In this document: in pieces, positions 18,988-30,844 of the stretch
How positions within the stretch are numbered: position 1 is the first letter of the stretch
How the letters are laid out: every line of letters begins with the position of its first letter
Assembly: GCF_036588685.1 (NCBI RefSeq)
Contig: NC_086380.1
Span: 66,972,180-67,036,179 of the forward strand
DNA length: 64,000 bases
Source: Mytilus trossulus
Lineage: Eukaryota > Mollusca > Bivalvia > Mytilida > Mytilidae
Reading direction: 5' to 3'
Notes under the pieces: model-generated
Databases searched by the model: none
What the model was told of the DNA's origin: nothing
Seen by the model: only the letters and a program-made list of their open reading frames with translations
Program-made: the position numbers and the translations under genes

Positions 18988-19203
18988 AAAAGGGGAGGAT
19001 GTATATATGCGTAATCCTGGGGTGTGTGTCATGGGGATCCCGAGGGTGAGGGGAATTGGGGGTGACCAACTGTAGTTCAGTCTCCATAGGGCATGGGTGG
19101 GGGCGGGTTTACTGTGTTTCTGATCCTGTTTTGGGTATTTTCCCTACTGATTTCCCTAGCATGATCTTTTGTTTTTACCCGGGGGTTACTCCTTTTGTAC
19201 AAA

Positions 19204-19214
19204 GTTGGGGGGAG
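19204..19214 (+). promoter_or_regulatory. polypurine tract
   Basis: GTTGGGGGGAG directly before the 3' LTR. The GGGGGGAG part is the expected RNase H-resistant primer for plus-strand synthesis. Confidence 0.7.
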
Positions 19215-19416
19215 TGTAGTACCTCAGGGTCATTGGTGGTGCTCCACATTGGAGGCAGATCCGGAAGACGAGAGAGCCTCGTTTCGGATCTGCCGGCAGT
19301 CGAAAAACCTAGAGCAGAAGCCAAAGCACGCTGATTCTAGCCGACCCAGAGAATAATTAGATAACCGTCTAACTGTACTTGCAAGATAGCCAGGGTAAGT
19401 TTTGAGAAAGCTTACA
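19215..19416 (+). repeat. 3' LTR (202 bp)
   Basis: Reads as identical to 9892-10093. The right flank returns at once to AT-rich host intron, 126 bp before the donor end of the next Ig exon. Confidence 0.95.
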
Positions 19417-19542
19417 ATATTCTTATTCTTAATTTAATTTGAGAGAGGGAAAGTATGAGAAATTATCAGAATGATTAAACATCGTTTCGGAATATATCAA
19501 ATTTGTATACGGTTATTGAGTTGATAGAGGAATTGTTCTTAC

Positions 19543-19800
19543 GGTATACATTCAATCTAACGCTAGAACCTGAGGAGCCAATCATGTTTTGTACACGACA
19601 TGTATAGATTCCTGAATCCTTTTTAGTAACATTATTTATTTCCAATACATAGCTTGTGGCATCTGTAAGTAATGATCCATCACGCTTCCATGAGTAGTTC
19701 TTCGACGGCACATTACTGCTGTCAATACATTCTAGACTAATTCTATTTCCTTCTAAGATATCGGCTGAAGGTTTGACTGCAATGCTTATATTTGGACTCA
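19543..19800 (-). CDS. Ig-like domain exon (third Ig exon in the window)
   Basis: Acceptor AG at 19802-19801, donor GTAAGA just left of 19543: 258 nt, phase 1 on both sides. The translation is a classic I-set-like domain: PNISIAVKPSADILEGNRIS, LECID with the B-strand Cys, YSWKRDGSLL with the core Trp, and KKDSGIYTCRVQNMIGSSGS (D-S-G-x-Y-x-C). It ends SSVRLNVY. It is the last exon before the intron carrying the 9.5-kb retrotransposon. It belongs to the same presumed transcript as the other phase-1 Ig exons. Confidence 0.88.
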
Positions 19801-21485
19801 CTAAAATACATATTAATTAATAGAAATTTTTAATTACACTAAAATGTACGACAAATAAATCTATTATCTCAAATCAAACAATACTTAAACAGCCTTTGAG
19901 TGGATGTTATATATAAAAGTAACACAACTCATTATAAATAGTGTTAAACATATTTAACATATAACGCTTGTAATTGACTATTTTGTTGTAGTAAGATACG
20001 TTTCCTTTCTAAGCAAAAGAAAAGTTTATAATAAAATAAGTCTTTTACTAACGTTTCCAATTTTTAGTATAAAAGAATTGTATTTAGTCATTAGATATGA
20101 TTGCACATAATCATTCATTTAAAAAATGTGTACAACCCCTTAATTTCAAATGAAGTTCTAATTGAGAACAAAAGTTGAATATATTTTATATAATTGAGTG
20201 GCTAAGTTTACTGTACAACAAGTGTACATGGACTCTTTCGTAAAATAAATCTTTTATATTATGAAAATCTGAATAAATGTACTGCTGTTGAATCATTGTC
20301 TTTCCGTACTCTAATTCGGCAATACTTTTACCATTTGCAGTGTCGTTAACTTCGAATCCCCTTTAGTGGATAGAATTTCGACAACCGCACACATAGCACA
20401 AGTGATTTAAGAATGTAAAACAACGTGCACTCAAAAGTAATTAGAGTAAATGCATTCTTGAAGAATACCCAATTTAATATATCAAATCATTTAAAAACTG
20501 TTCTGATAAATATTGATAGATAAATGGAAATCATAAAAGAAAATTAACATCGCCTTATCAAGTAATTACTAATTTTCAAGTGCTGTATGATTTTTTTGTT
20601 GATGTATTATAAACGTCATGATCCGGTAATTTTCGAAAACAAACCAGTAGATTCAGTAGAAGACACAGTTTGCGATCGATATTTACTTAATGAAATGTAT
20701 TATGGGTAATTAATAAATGTACACAATTGCTGAGAGGACTATATGAGGAGTTCATGTATAAATGCATGCCGACAATACTGTGCTTACTTTCACTTGATTT
20801 GAACTTTGGTGAAAAGTAATCTCATTGGCAATCATACTACATCTCATTTTTTTTTATGTCAATTGATTAAATAATTTTCGTCACATTTTAATCACAAGAA
20901 AAACATTTCATACGACTTCCGTTGTCAATCAAAGGATCATGTCAGCTATTTTTCTTTTGATAAGGCATAATCTTCTACTAGTATAAGAAATAGACACTTA
21001 GAAATTTTAAAGTTATCGATACGGACATTACGTTATCCTAAAATATAAATATTTTTTATATACATCTATACATCTATGAAACCTTATATGGTCCTATGTC
21101 CAGTCAAAACTTACTTTTTTTTGCAATGCAAAAAGTAATATATTCTCAGTATGCTGTAATTGGTTTTTAACCTATATTCCGAATCTGTGAGTATATCTGA
21201 TATATGGAGACTGATAACTTATGAATGATGCTCATTTCTATACTGGCTGTATCTGACACGCTACTTGATAGAATATGTTACATGTTTTGATCAAATCATG
21301 AAATGTCATTATTCATTGTGTAATGGTTGTTTTTGATGTGTTACTTTGTCGAATATATCAATTTCAGCATTCAAATTTTGAAAATTTGGAATTGTGCTAA
21401 AGATCCCTCAAAGATATATTTGGGATTACACTTATTTCATACCAATAGTTTCCTCAAAGGAATGAAAACAACATTAATTACTCAC
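19801..21485 (-). other. intron
   Basis: AT-rich. A fragment of the dispersed mussel repeat (AATCTCATTGGCAATCATAC) lies at about 20817-20850. Nothing else is recognised. Confidence 0.5.
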
Positions 21486-21767
21486 TAAATACAAACAAGA
21501 CGGCTCCATCTTCTAACGTTTTTTCTAAAAACGATTGGTTGGCAGTACAAGTTATGGGTTTTCTATGAAGTGTTATAGTAGCCATGAGTTGAAATGAAAT
21601 AAAGTCATTACTTCCGTTTTTAACATCCTTTCCGTCAATGTTTAACACAATTTGAGCACTTGGTATTCCATTGCTAACCGAACATGTAAGTTTATGGTTT
21701 CGACCCTCAAATAATTCAATTGTATTCAATTTTGTTTTATTTGCGATTTTTATATTTGATGGCGGTA
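21486..21767 (-). CDS. Ig-like domain exon (second Ig exon in the window)
   Basis: Acceptor AG at 21769-21768 after TATATTTC, donor GTGAGT at 21485-21480. The exon is 282 nt with phase-1 ends. It reads PPSNIKIANKTKLN, then ELFEGRNHKLTCSVSNGIPS with the B-strand Cys, IVLNIDGKDV, and MATITLHRKPITCTANQSFL with the F-strand Cys, ending VLFVFS. The pattern NGIPSAQIVLNIDGK suits an extracellular I-set or C2-type domain. The core Trp is replaced (LNIDG), as in some C2-like domains. Confidence 0.83.
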
Positions 21768-24229
21768 CTGAAATATAGATAATAACAATATGAGTGCATG
21801 AATTTATGAATTCTATTGATTTATGAACAAATCATATAAGGATGTACTTGGGTGAATTTAAAGCATCTAGAATTTAAAATTGATACTATAAGTTGAAAGG
21901 AGCAAAATAAGCTAAAAATATTGATAGGTTATTGAACTATTGTACGAGATCTTTGAGTTTAAAAAAAGGGCGGTAAAAGGTTGACTCAGAAATTTAACTT
22001 ATATTTGCATTTGTATTGTTTGGGTCTCAAATCGAAAGGAATGAAATATAGATTATGCTCAAATTTTGGTAAATGACCTTCTTTGAACTATTGAAGTCTT
22101 CTGTGAAAAGGAAAATGTATGTTATGGGGAAAATATTTTGCTCTGTAGCGTAGGAAACAAAATCAAGAAATCCGAACATCTGACACAAATTCCTCACCTA
22201 CTAACATCCATAATGGACACTTACATATATAAAATAGAGTGATTGATTAAAGTAATCTTGTGAAAAAAAAATCAATTATAATACTATTGTATGACTGAAT
22301 GATGTCGAGTCAACATCAACTGTGACTTCATGGTCCTAGAACTTCATTACAGTTATAAATGAAAATTTTGAATCAGACTGAAAAAGGAGTTTACAAATTG
22401 TCTATTGAATATCTCAACGATCATGGGTTGATTGACCATTATGGAATATAAGTATAACAGATCTAGATGACCACGGGTTTGTTTCACTTATGACACCACC
22501 AAACGAGACTATACACAGGGTTTGTAATTACTACGAACAACACTTGACGCATGATATATTTTCCCTAGGCATCAGAAATCTCGATTTTTGGTAGAGTTGT
22601 TCAGTATTTAGTTTTATGCCTTGCCTTTAAGTCAGGTGTATGTCTTTCCATCGGTTTCATTTCGACTTATGAATTTTGATTGTATTGTTGTTATCGACAT
22701 TCACGTTTTTGTGCACTTGCCAAAATTATCAGTTGAGCTTTTCTCAATACTTCGTGTCTGTTGAATGTCGTCGACCTTAACATTTTGCAATCATCTTTAT
22801 TTCATAAGCTACTGACTCGATTAGAACCAACCATTATAATGATGATTCTTAGGCTTATGTGTATAAAAAATGTATGCAATTGCCAGGCTTTTAAACATAT
22901 ATAGCCGTCAAGGCTAAAATAGTACATAGAGATAAATGAACTTATTATTCATTTACTCAAAAACTCTTATGGATAAATAAAATTTTACAGTCACAAAAAC
23001 AAAAATTCAGAATGTCATTACCTACTTTTTGTTAACTGATGACACATTATAAAAGTTTTTGTTTTGAGATGTCGATTCCTACCACTTTTAGAGATTTTGT
23101 CGACCAGTGGCGTAGCTAGGTCATTTTCAAGTGTACGCCCGAACCTCGGTCAGGGCCTAAAGGCCCTATTGGATACAGGTCAATGAACTAGCTGATAGTA
23201 GAAGAGTGGATGCCAACTCTCCGGAAGTTTTAAAGTTATCGAGAATTACATACCATTCCTGTCATTGAAAACTCATATCAATAACAACATTCTTTAGACT
23301 TAAAATGGCGGAAAGTTCATTCATTTATCAGTCCATTACAGGATTTAAACAAATCAAATTTTTTCATTTAATTTCTGCACAAGTTATATGACAAAATATG
23401 GAAGTTTATAAATTTATCATGTAAATTAACTCGACATCATATATACCAGGATGGAAATTTCTTCTTGTGTTTTATACGCGTTATCCTCCAAGAAAGTTTC
23501 ATTTACTTTGACCACGGTTTTACAAATAATTTATGATATGTACCAAATTTAAACCTTTATACTCTTTAGGTTCTATATATGAAATCATATAGTTCAATAA
23601 ATACTATGCAGAAACAGATCATTGGGCATGCTATCAAGTTCAAGTGAAGCAAATAGCTAAACAAATCTCACAATACACATAGTACTATGCAGTTCTGATT
23701 TTGTTTGACTGCTGTTATCAATTCAGAAGCATTTGAGACTGAATAGTTTGATATACATTTAAATAGCAAGATGTAAAAGATTGCCAACATACTATCACCC
23801 GCTAGATACCTAAATACAATTAATTATAACATATGCATATTTAACGGAATCTGTGTTCCTTTGATAATGCGTTTTTTTTTAAACAAATCATAATATTCTA
23901 AATTCAAAAAAAATAATAAGAAAAACTAGAAATATCATACTGCAATGTTTTAAAAGACTATAAATTTTTGAAATTAATAAAAATAAATAAATAAAAGAGT
24001 ACAAAATACGCCAATTTAGACTAAGAAACAACCTTCAAGAACTTTCAAAGCGGTTTGTGTTTGTACCGGCTGACACATCAGCCAACAATTTGGTGGTGGT
24101 ATGCTGTACATACTAAAAAGACGTTATTAAAATGAAATGTTAATTCATATACATTAAAGTTCGGACGCTCCAAAGGGAGTCATATACATGTAGTAAATAA
24201 AATCAAAATAACCACATCACAGCGTAAGA
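21768..24229 (-). other. intron, no gene recognised
   Basis: AT-rich sequence with frequent stops in all frames. I see no RNA gene. Additional exons lacking ATG cannot be excluded. Confidence 0.4.
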
Positions 24230-25330
24230 CCTCTTCTGAATATTTGAAGGTCCATACTATATATTGGTTACCTAAACTTGACAAAGAAAACCCAGAAATA
24301 GATCGTTTCATCTCGGCCTCTAGTAAGATGTTCTACAACTAATCTTTTGACTAGTTCATTTATTACTCATGCTACTATCAAAGAACTTATTATTAACTTC
24401 TGAAATAAAAGAATCGAATATAATGAAATTAACTATTGTAGGAGTGTAAAATATTCTTTGTATGTTTTAGATAAACTATGTGCTTTTTATGGTCCGTTTG
24501 GTAATTCTGTTTACAGATATGACTTTCAACTTTTAACAATACAATTTCACAAAACCTTATCAAACAAAACAAAATCCTATTTAATAAATCATATATGAAT
24601 GGTCGTTTGGTAAATCTGCATGTATATATATATATAAACTGCAACTAATTTAAAGCCTTTTTCTCTAATAAGAAAGGAAAATATGCTAAATATACTTAGT
24701 GAAATTGTATAATTGAAGCTGTTAACTCTCTCTTTGATAATATCAATATACGTTTCTGCAGCAAAGTTTATCGACAAGTTGCATGTATTCATATTGGCAC
24801 CAATTGTGCCCCTTAAAAAGCTGACTTAGTCTTGTATGGGAACGAATCACAGTTTTTAACAAACCAAACTCAAGACCCTAATAAATGGATTTATATTGAT
24901 AAAAACAACAATAACCGTTAACTGTTGATATTTTTCATTAAATATTAAAAAAAGTTTTCTAAATATACTGACGAAATTGAATCAAATGAACTTACTTAAG
25001 TGAATCAAATATAAACAAAATTAAATGTCCCTTCCCAGATTTAAATATTCCAGTTTTATACAGGAAACTCAAACTAAAATGTACGACAAAAGGAACGTCT
25101 CTTCGTTCTCTATTGTAAACATTCGTTTTTTTGGATAGTGAAGTTCCATTGGCATCATCTTACAGTCTTTATATATTACAACTAGCTCGCTATGCTCGTG
25201 TCTATTGTGACGTTTTGGATTTTAATGAACGTATTATATGTATTACTATTTTGTATTTAAATTGCATCATATATCAAATTTATTCGTTCAGTGTATGTTC
25301 ACTTGTTTTAAAATGTCATTGATTGAGTAA
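24230..25330 (+). pseudogene. Penelope-like element relic
   Basis: Recognisable pieces in order on the plus strand: HTIYWLPKLDKENPEIDRFI at about 24255-24320 (the LPKLHK-type block), a stretch around 24760-24830 matching the RT region before the active site, LYRKLKLK near 25060, and DSEVPLASSYSLYI with LARYARVYCDVLDFNE at 25131-25225 (the C-terminal block after RT). The same blocks, better preserved, occur at 55.0-56.1 kb. Many stops and frameshifts: long dead. Confidence 0.65.
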
Positions 25331-25369
25331 GTCTATTATAATTGATATTTTATAGTGTGTCTTTCTATT

Positions 25370-25880
25370 TTGGGATGTTACACTATTGTTTCAGATAAGG
25401 ATAAAGGTTGGTACCAAATAAAACGTTTAAACCCGCTGCAATTGTTTGCACCTGTCTACAGTCAGGAATCTGATGTTCAGTAGTTGTCTTTTGTATGGGT
25501 GGTTCATAACGGTTTCTCGTTTCTCTTTTTGATATAGATAAGACGGTTGGTTTTCCCATTTGAATGGTTTAATACTTGTCATTTTTGGGCCCTTTATATC
25601 TGACTAAGATAAGGTATGGATCCTGCTCATAGGTAAAGGTCGTACGGTGACCTTTAGTTGTTAATTTCTTTGTCACTTGGTCTCTTGTGGAGTGTTGTGT
25701 CATTGTAAATTATGCCGTACATTTGCTCGTATGACTATTTATACATTTGTCATGTCAAGGACTTTCATGACTGATTAGCAGTATTGGCTGCTTTCATTGG
25801 CGAAGGTAGTACGATGACCGAAATTTCTGTGTCATTGGATCACTTGTGAAGAGTTATATAATGGCAACGATACCACATTT
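25370..25880 (-). repeat. dispersed mussel repeat
   Basis: Inverted copy of the repeat at 32085-32520. Shared landmarks read on the plus strand are TTGCACCTGTCTACAGTCAG, GGTTTTCCCATTTGAATGG and CTCTTGTGGAGTGTTGTGTC. Confidence 0.65.
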
Positions 25881-27820
25881 TATTTTTGATAGTTATATTT
25901 TATATTATTGTTAGTTGGTTTTGTTTTCATTCCAGAAACATTTGATACAAAAGCACATTAAACAAACGCCGAACAAAACAATGTACTATTAATCAAAGTC
26001 AATCTTATTCCAAAATATGACTAACAGAACTATAGTTACTGGGTATATAACTGTAAGAGCAACTCGACAGGTGCCCTATGTGGAGCACCTGAGATCATCC
26101 CAAGATGTTATTGGGATTCGTGTTCGTAGTTGTAAGTTTTCCATTCTGTTGCTTGTCTTATGGTTTGCTTCGTTGTTATACGCCCATTAGTTAACACTTC
26201 GGACAAGAACTCAAACACTATTTTACCAATTTACAGGAAATTTCGGTGAACAAATGGAGAATTATTTATATCTTTTGACGTTTTCTCCATTTCGGTTTTA
26301 TCCATATTTTTGGTAGATTTAAAGATTCCGAGTTATCGGATTTTATTAATTAGATTTGGGGGATTTTTCAGTTTTTTGACAATCACTTAATATGACATGA
26401 GGAGTTTTTATGAAACTTTGTCGAATTGTTTTTACCTATTGATATTTGGTCCCTCTCGATCCTTAAAAATTATGATTATAAATGATGGAGTATTTTAGCT
26501 TTATTCATAAAAAAAAAATTCTGGTGAAACTTAAAAACGCTTTGAGCAGTTAGTGACTTGTTTACACCTATATAAGTAACCTCCCTTTTTATTGATAAAT
26601 TTCTTATATGACATTTAAAGCATTGAAACATCATTTGTTGGAAAATTGTCAAAACTGACAATTTTTCTCACTATAGACGATTATAGAATTCAATTCGCTC
26701 ATGAACATCGAGGCCACGAACTTACTTAAATTTAAGAAATTATTCATTTTTGTTTATTTCGAATGGTATAGTTGTCTGCACACATGGTATCTTTGTAATT
26801 TTTAATACTTTTTGCACTTGAAAAAATAATAAGCACTCATTCCAGATTCAAATCGACTGTTATTGTTGCAGCATGTTTTCATGACAAAAATATTTGAAGC
26901 GCTTTCATTTTACACATCGGATGAGTATTGTACTGTTAGTAATATGCAAAACATACAGAAGAAACTCTGATACGGAAAAACAGGCATATTTTTCCCCATA
27001 AAAATATGTAAAATTTACAAAATAGCAGAGTGTGACATAACAACAGAATTGGATTGGCACAATGAATATGTTAGAAAAACAATAGATATGGGATATCCGT
27101 CCATATCACAATATCTGGACATTTGTTTTGGATAGATACTTTTTATGAGTTATTTGTTACTTTGACTAGCTTTCTGTAACTGTGTTCATTCGGATTGTTT
27201 CTTTATGTATATAGTCTTTAGTTGTGCTTTGTATCGACTGATGATTTAAGGCTTCAAAAGATTTTAATTGATTGAATATTCAGATGGTATGCCGTTACGC
27301 ACATATCATCGATAAGAATGAGGGTTAAGTGGCTACTTATATGTTTAACCCGGCAACATTGTGTTTGACATTCAATGTCGCAATTTAGAAGCCTTTAATT
27401 TTGGTTGTCGGTGTTTACTCTTTATCATATTTGTTTTAGTTATTTTAGTTGTTGTTGTTATGTACATGGTTTTTTTTCGTGTGAATTTTGGTATCAGGGT
27501 CTTCGATACTAATAATTTGTTTTGTAGTAAAGGGTATTCGTAGTGTTAATGGTTGTGCGAATACCTATATTTTATGACATCGACGTCATTTTATATTTGA
27601 TGGAAATTTTTGTTACTAACAATATTACCACATCTCCTGAATTTGTACTATCTTTAAATGAAAGCAATTCTCATTCACTTAAATTTTATTATATTTTTAC
27701 CTTATTGCCTTATTGAAAATAACACTAGACAGTATGCTTGCTATTGATATTTAAACCTTTGAAGTTAGAAAAAAACCCGTATTACTAGTTGCTAAAGTTA
27801 ATGAATACAATATGACATAC
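25881..27820 (-). other. intron, no gene recognised
   Basis: AT-rich. A short stretch near 26040-26110 with GTGCCCTATGTGGAGCACCT is a repeat-like remnant. Nothing else is supported. Confidence 0.4.
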
Positions 27821-28132
27821 TTGCTAAGACTGTCATTATATCTGCTGCAAAAGCTGTCTCTTTTACGATTCCTTGACACCTGTAGAGATCTTGATCATTT
27901 GCAGAAAAGTTTTGAATCACAAGGTTGTATTCACCATCTCTGTGGTTACCGATCGTTTTAAGTTTATGCTGATGATCATTGGACACTATCAGATTGTTAC
28001 TGCTTAGAAGTTTCAACTGTTCACCTTTCATCCATAGAAGAGGAAAACTAGATGACTTGTACGGACAATGGATAACCGCTGTCGAGCCTTCTTTGAAATA
28101 CTTTTTAATGGCTTCACATTGATATATACAAA
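27821..28132 (-). CDS. Ig-like domain exon (first Ig exon)
   Basis: Acceptor AG at 28134-28133, donor GTATGT at 27820-27815. The exon is 312 nt, phase 1 at both ends. The product starts CIYQCEAIKKYFKEGSTAVI, with HCPYKSSSFPLLWMKGEQL (B-strand Cys and core Trp) and SANDQDLYRCQGIVKE (D-x-x-x-Y-x-C). The spacing and the long C'-D region suit a V-type domain, which usually comes first in such receptors. Its phase matches the signal-peptide exon at 29401-29473. Confidence 0.83.
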
Positions 28133-28389
28133 CTAAAACAAATGATAGAAAAATAAATTAAGTATAGGGTTCTATAAAGATTTTCTGTCATTGGTTTGGG
28201 AATCTTTAAATGGCTATTCCTTGCCATGCTCAATTTCTGCTTGCACTGTAGAAGTATTTGAATTTACTATAGTCCATAACCTTTTATTGGGCGGAAGGTG
28301 TGTTTATTGTTAGTAATGTGGGTACTTACTGAACAATCATTAGTGTTTCATGAGGAATGAGGATTTTAATTTGATAAGACGATTAGCTA

Positions 28390-28688
28390 TATGAGATCTT
28401 TAAGTTTGATTCTAGGGATTCGGGGGTGGGGGTGGGGTGGTTTTAGGGATGCTAAGGGGTTATGGTGGGGGAGTGGACTATGGATTTTTTTGGAAAAAAG
28501 TTTGTTTCCAGTTTTTGGAGAAAAATATAATTTGTTAATGACCCTGAGAAAAAAAAACAATGTTTTTTTCACCCTCAGTTGCCACTATGCTAAAATTGAA
28601 AGCACAAATTTGTTTTCGACTTGTCGCCAAATAATAGATTGTTTTTCGCAGAAGGGAAAAAAAAGCTTGTCCGGAGAAAAATCAATAG

Positions 28689-28726
<38 letters not shown>

Positions 28727-28747
28727 ATCAAACGGTTGCTGCCTTAG
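28390..28747. mobile_element. MITE with 36-base poly-C tract
   Basis: Relative of the 4797-4945 element: G-rich left part, AAAAAACAATGTTTTTTTC-type interior, then 36 consecutive C at 28689-28724 and the right end AAATCAAACGGTTGCTGCC. The exact left border is uncertain. Any proline-rich frame across the C-run is not a gene. Confidence 0.5.
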
Positions 28748-28749
28748 GA

Positions 28750-28990
28750 GCAACACCAGGTTCAACCCACCATTAAAATGTCCTGTACCAAGTTAGAAAA
28801 ATGGCATGCAGTTGCTATGTTATAATTCGTATCTATGTTTGATGCATTGTCGTTTGGTTTTTTTTGCTCTTCAGTGTTTCCGTTGTTGTTTTTTTTCCTC
28901 TTGTAGTTGATATGTTTTCCTCAGTTTTAGTTTGTAGCCCAAATGTTTTTTCTCTTAATCAATTTATGACTTCTGAACAGCGGTATGCTA
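28750..28990 (+). repeat. dispersed repeat
   Basis: Shares with 43850-44290 the order GGTTCAACC, AAAATGTCCTGTACCAAGT, a T-rich stretch and TGAACAGCGGTAT. Intronic and non-coding. Confidence 0.6.
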
Positions 28991-29400
28991 TTGTTGCCTT
29001 TGTTTGTATGTAAAAACTATGTCATCTATATTAATACAGTATTGGATGCTGTATCCTAATCTAACCCAAATTAACCGATTAAGTCTGTTTGGTTTGCTCA
29101 CCCAATTTCGTCAAAATACCGGAACTATAAACAACTGTTACAAAAATGGAAGGGTTAGCTTCCTTTAGAACCCACCATTTTTTTAAGGAAAAGCCTAGTT
29201 TTAAGCCAGACATAAAACAAGTGTGTAACTCCATTCGTTGGTTGATAAAGTTTGATTTTGTCAGTTTGTATAAACTTTCACTTTTTAATTGCCTTGTAGT
29301 TCGGTGTTTTTAGTTAAACATTCTTGAACGTGTTTTAAATAAAAAGTATGGCATGTATTAGAATGTATATTTTAGTTTTGCGAAATTACCGTTTACTTAC

Positions 29401-29473
29401 ACAGATTACAGGACAGTATGATCAGGGTAGATAAGACCTTGGATGTCATGTCAACTTGAATGTCATATTTCAT
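29401..29473 (-). CDS. first coding exon with signal-peptide-like sequence
   Basis: Two in-frame ATGs (29473 and 29449) precede a hydrophobic stretch MTSKVLSTLIILSCNLC, a plausible signal peptide h-region, and a perfect donor GTAAGT at 29400-29395. The exon ends in phase 1, exactly what the first Ig exon needs. I gave the outer ATG. The inner one makes a shorter and more typical leader. A CTTGTAG just upstream could be an acceptor for a 5' untranslated exon. Assignment to the Ig gene rests on phase, order and the leader. Confidence 0.55.
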
Positions 29474-29961
29474 CTTTACTCCGAACTCTACAAGGGAAGT
29501 AAAATATGTATGAGCACTAAATAAAATCAGTTTAAAAGTACAACTGTCATATAAAACCTGAAGTGGGAATATGATCAATGTTTATTCATACTGTGTAGTG
29601 TAATTTGATTTTTGCACTTCAATGTTTGACTTTTTCATTAAATCAGTACTTTCGAGGTTTATATCACTATAGAAAAAATGTTGTGGCAACTTATCTGAAG
29701 AAAAGACCAAATAATGTGGATGTAAGTAAATATAAGTTAAAACAGCACTTCCTTCAACAATGAGTTAAGTCCATACCTGGTATACCATATAGTAAGAAAC
29801 AAAGGACTTCGACATACCAAAACATAAAACATCACAAAGGAGAAATACAAATATTCGAAAAGACCGACAAAAATAATGGAAAACATCAACCAACGATAAA
29901 AACTTAGACACATGTTCCTGACTAAGGAACGACATCAAAAGATCAATGTAAGATAAACAAC

Positions 29962-30560
29962 TTAAGGTGGTATGGATGTCTTTCGCCATCTTGGATTGTA
30001 AAAACAGAGAATCTAAGGTTCATATTGTCAATCAAGTTAGCAAAATTTGATGCAGGAATGCAGATATTTCATGTGAATTTTCATTAAAAAGAACAAATTT
30101 ATAAGAATATAACTTATAAATATTAATTATTTTACAAGTATAGATTATGTTTGGTTGTTTTTGAAGATTTTCAAATTGGTATTTTAAGAGGAGGTAACTC
30201 TAAAACAGTGCATTTTCCGACGGACTCTTCATGAAATTTTCCTATTTTGTCTTTTAGCCGGAAAAAACGTACGGTGACCCTATCTTTTCCTTTGATATTC
30301 TCAAAGCATTGTCTGAAAGCAATCTTTTCCCAATTTATTTTACAATTCTATCATTTTGTTTAGTGTCTATTCACAAAATGGTGTATTTTCCTGTATAATC
30401 CAAACAAAATTTGTCATTTTGTCACATCCTGTAGCTCGAGAAAATGCGCGGTGACCTATCATTTTTATAATATTTTTGAGCATGAATCAAAAGATACTAT
30501 ATTTTGACAAAGTATGAACACATTCTATCATTTTTATTTTAGACTCCCATACCACCTTAA
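29962..30560. mobile_element. TTAA-flanked MITE
   Basis: Ends TTAAGGTGGTATGG at 29963 and CCATACCACCTTAA ending at 30560: inverted ends of at least 14 bp starting at TTAA, the target preferred by piggyBac-like transposases. The interior is about 600 bp, non-coding, with two GGTGACC-containing blocks near 30270 and 30450. Confidence 0.7.
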
Positions 30561-30844
30561 TTCAAATAGTTTTGGAGTGGGGGTTGAACTGCTGCAAGAT
30601 TTGGTATTCCGACATTGATGTTTACATATATCCATATTGGTCAATCAATTTCCCCCAAATAAAGTTAAGAGGGAGTAGGGGAGTCAGTGAAAAAACTATG
30701 CGAATTACGTTTTTTGTCCTTCATTGGACTTTTGATGTCGTCCCTAAGACAAATACAAAATATGAACGGGTTTGAATTGTTATCACGAGCTATTCTACTA
30801 GTATCTACTACAATAATCCACGCTTACTGAAAGCTTTTGTACGT

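Larger units (their letters stand above)
9892..19416 (+). mobile_element. Ty3/gypsy LTR retrotransposon with HhH, PHD, C2H2-like and TatD modules
   Basis: A 9,525-bp element bounded by two direct 202-bp repeats that start TG and end CA and read as identical. Order: LTR, primer-binding site, HhH-Gag-CCHC, -1 frameshift site, protease, RT, RNase H, integrase, PHD finger, lysine-rich tract, C2H2-like finger, TatD hydrolase, hairpin repeats, purine tract, LTR. Integrase after RNase H is the Ty3/gypsy order. It sits antisense in an intron of the Ig-domain gene. With TG/CA ends the flanks (AATAG and ATATT) do not match. If the LTR is instead read as GTGTA...TTAC, a 4-bp AATA duplication fits (9887-9890 and 19416-19419). 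Its G/C-rich codons contrast with the AT-rich surroundings. Besides the presumed programmed shift, reading frames change near 11738, 13663-13671, 15130, 17399-17407 and 17555. Confidence 0.95.

Noticed and set aside
19056..19334. 92-codon ORF running into the 3' LTR
   Set aside because: Overlaps the polypurine tract and LTR, has no domain, and its LTR part is repeated in the 5' LTR. Not a gene.
28391..28747. 118-codon ORF with a proline run
   Set aside because: The prolines are only the poly-C tract of a MITE.
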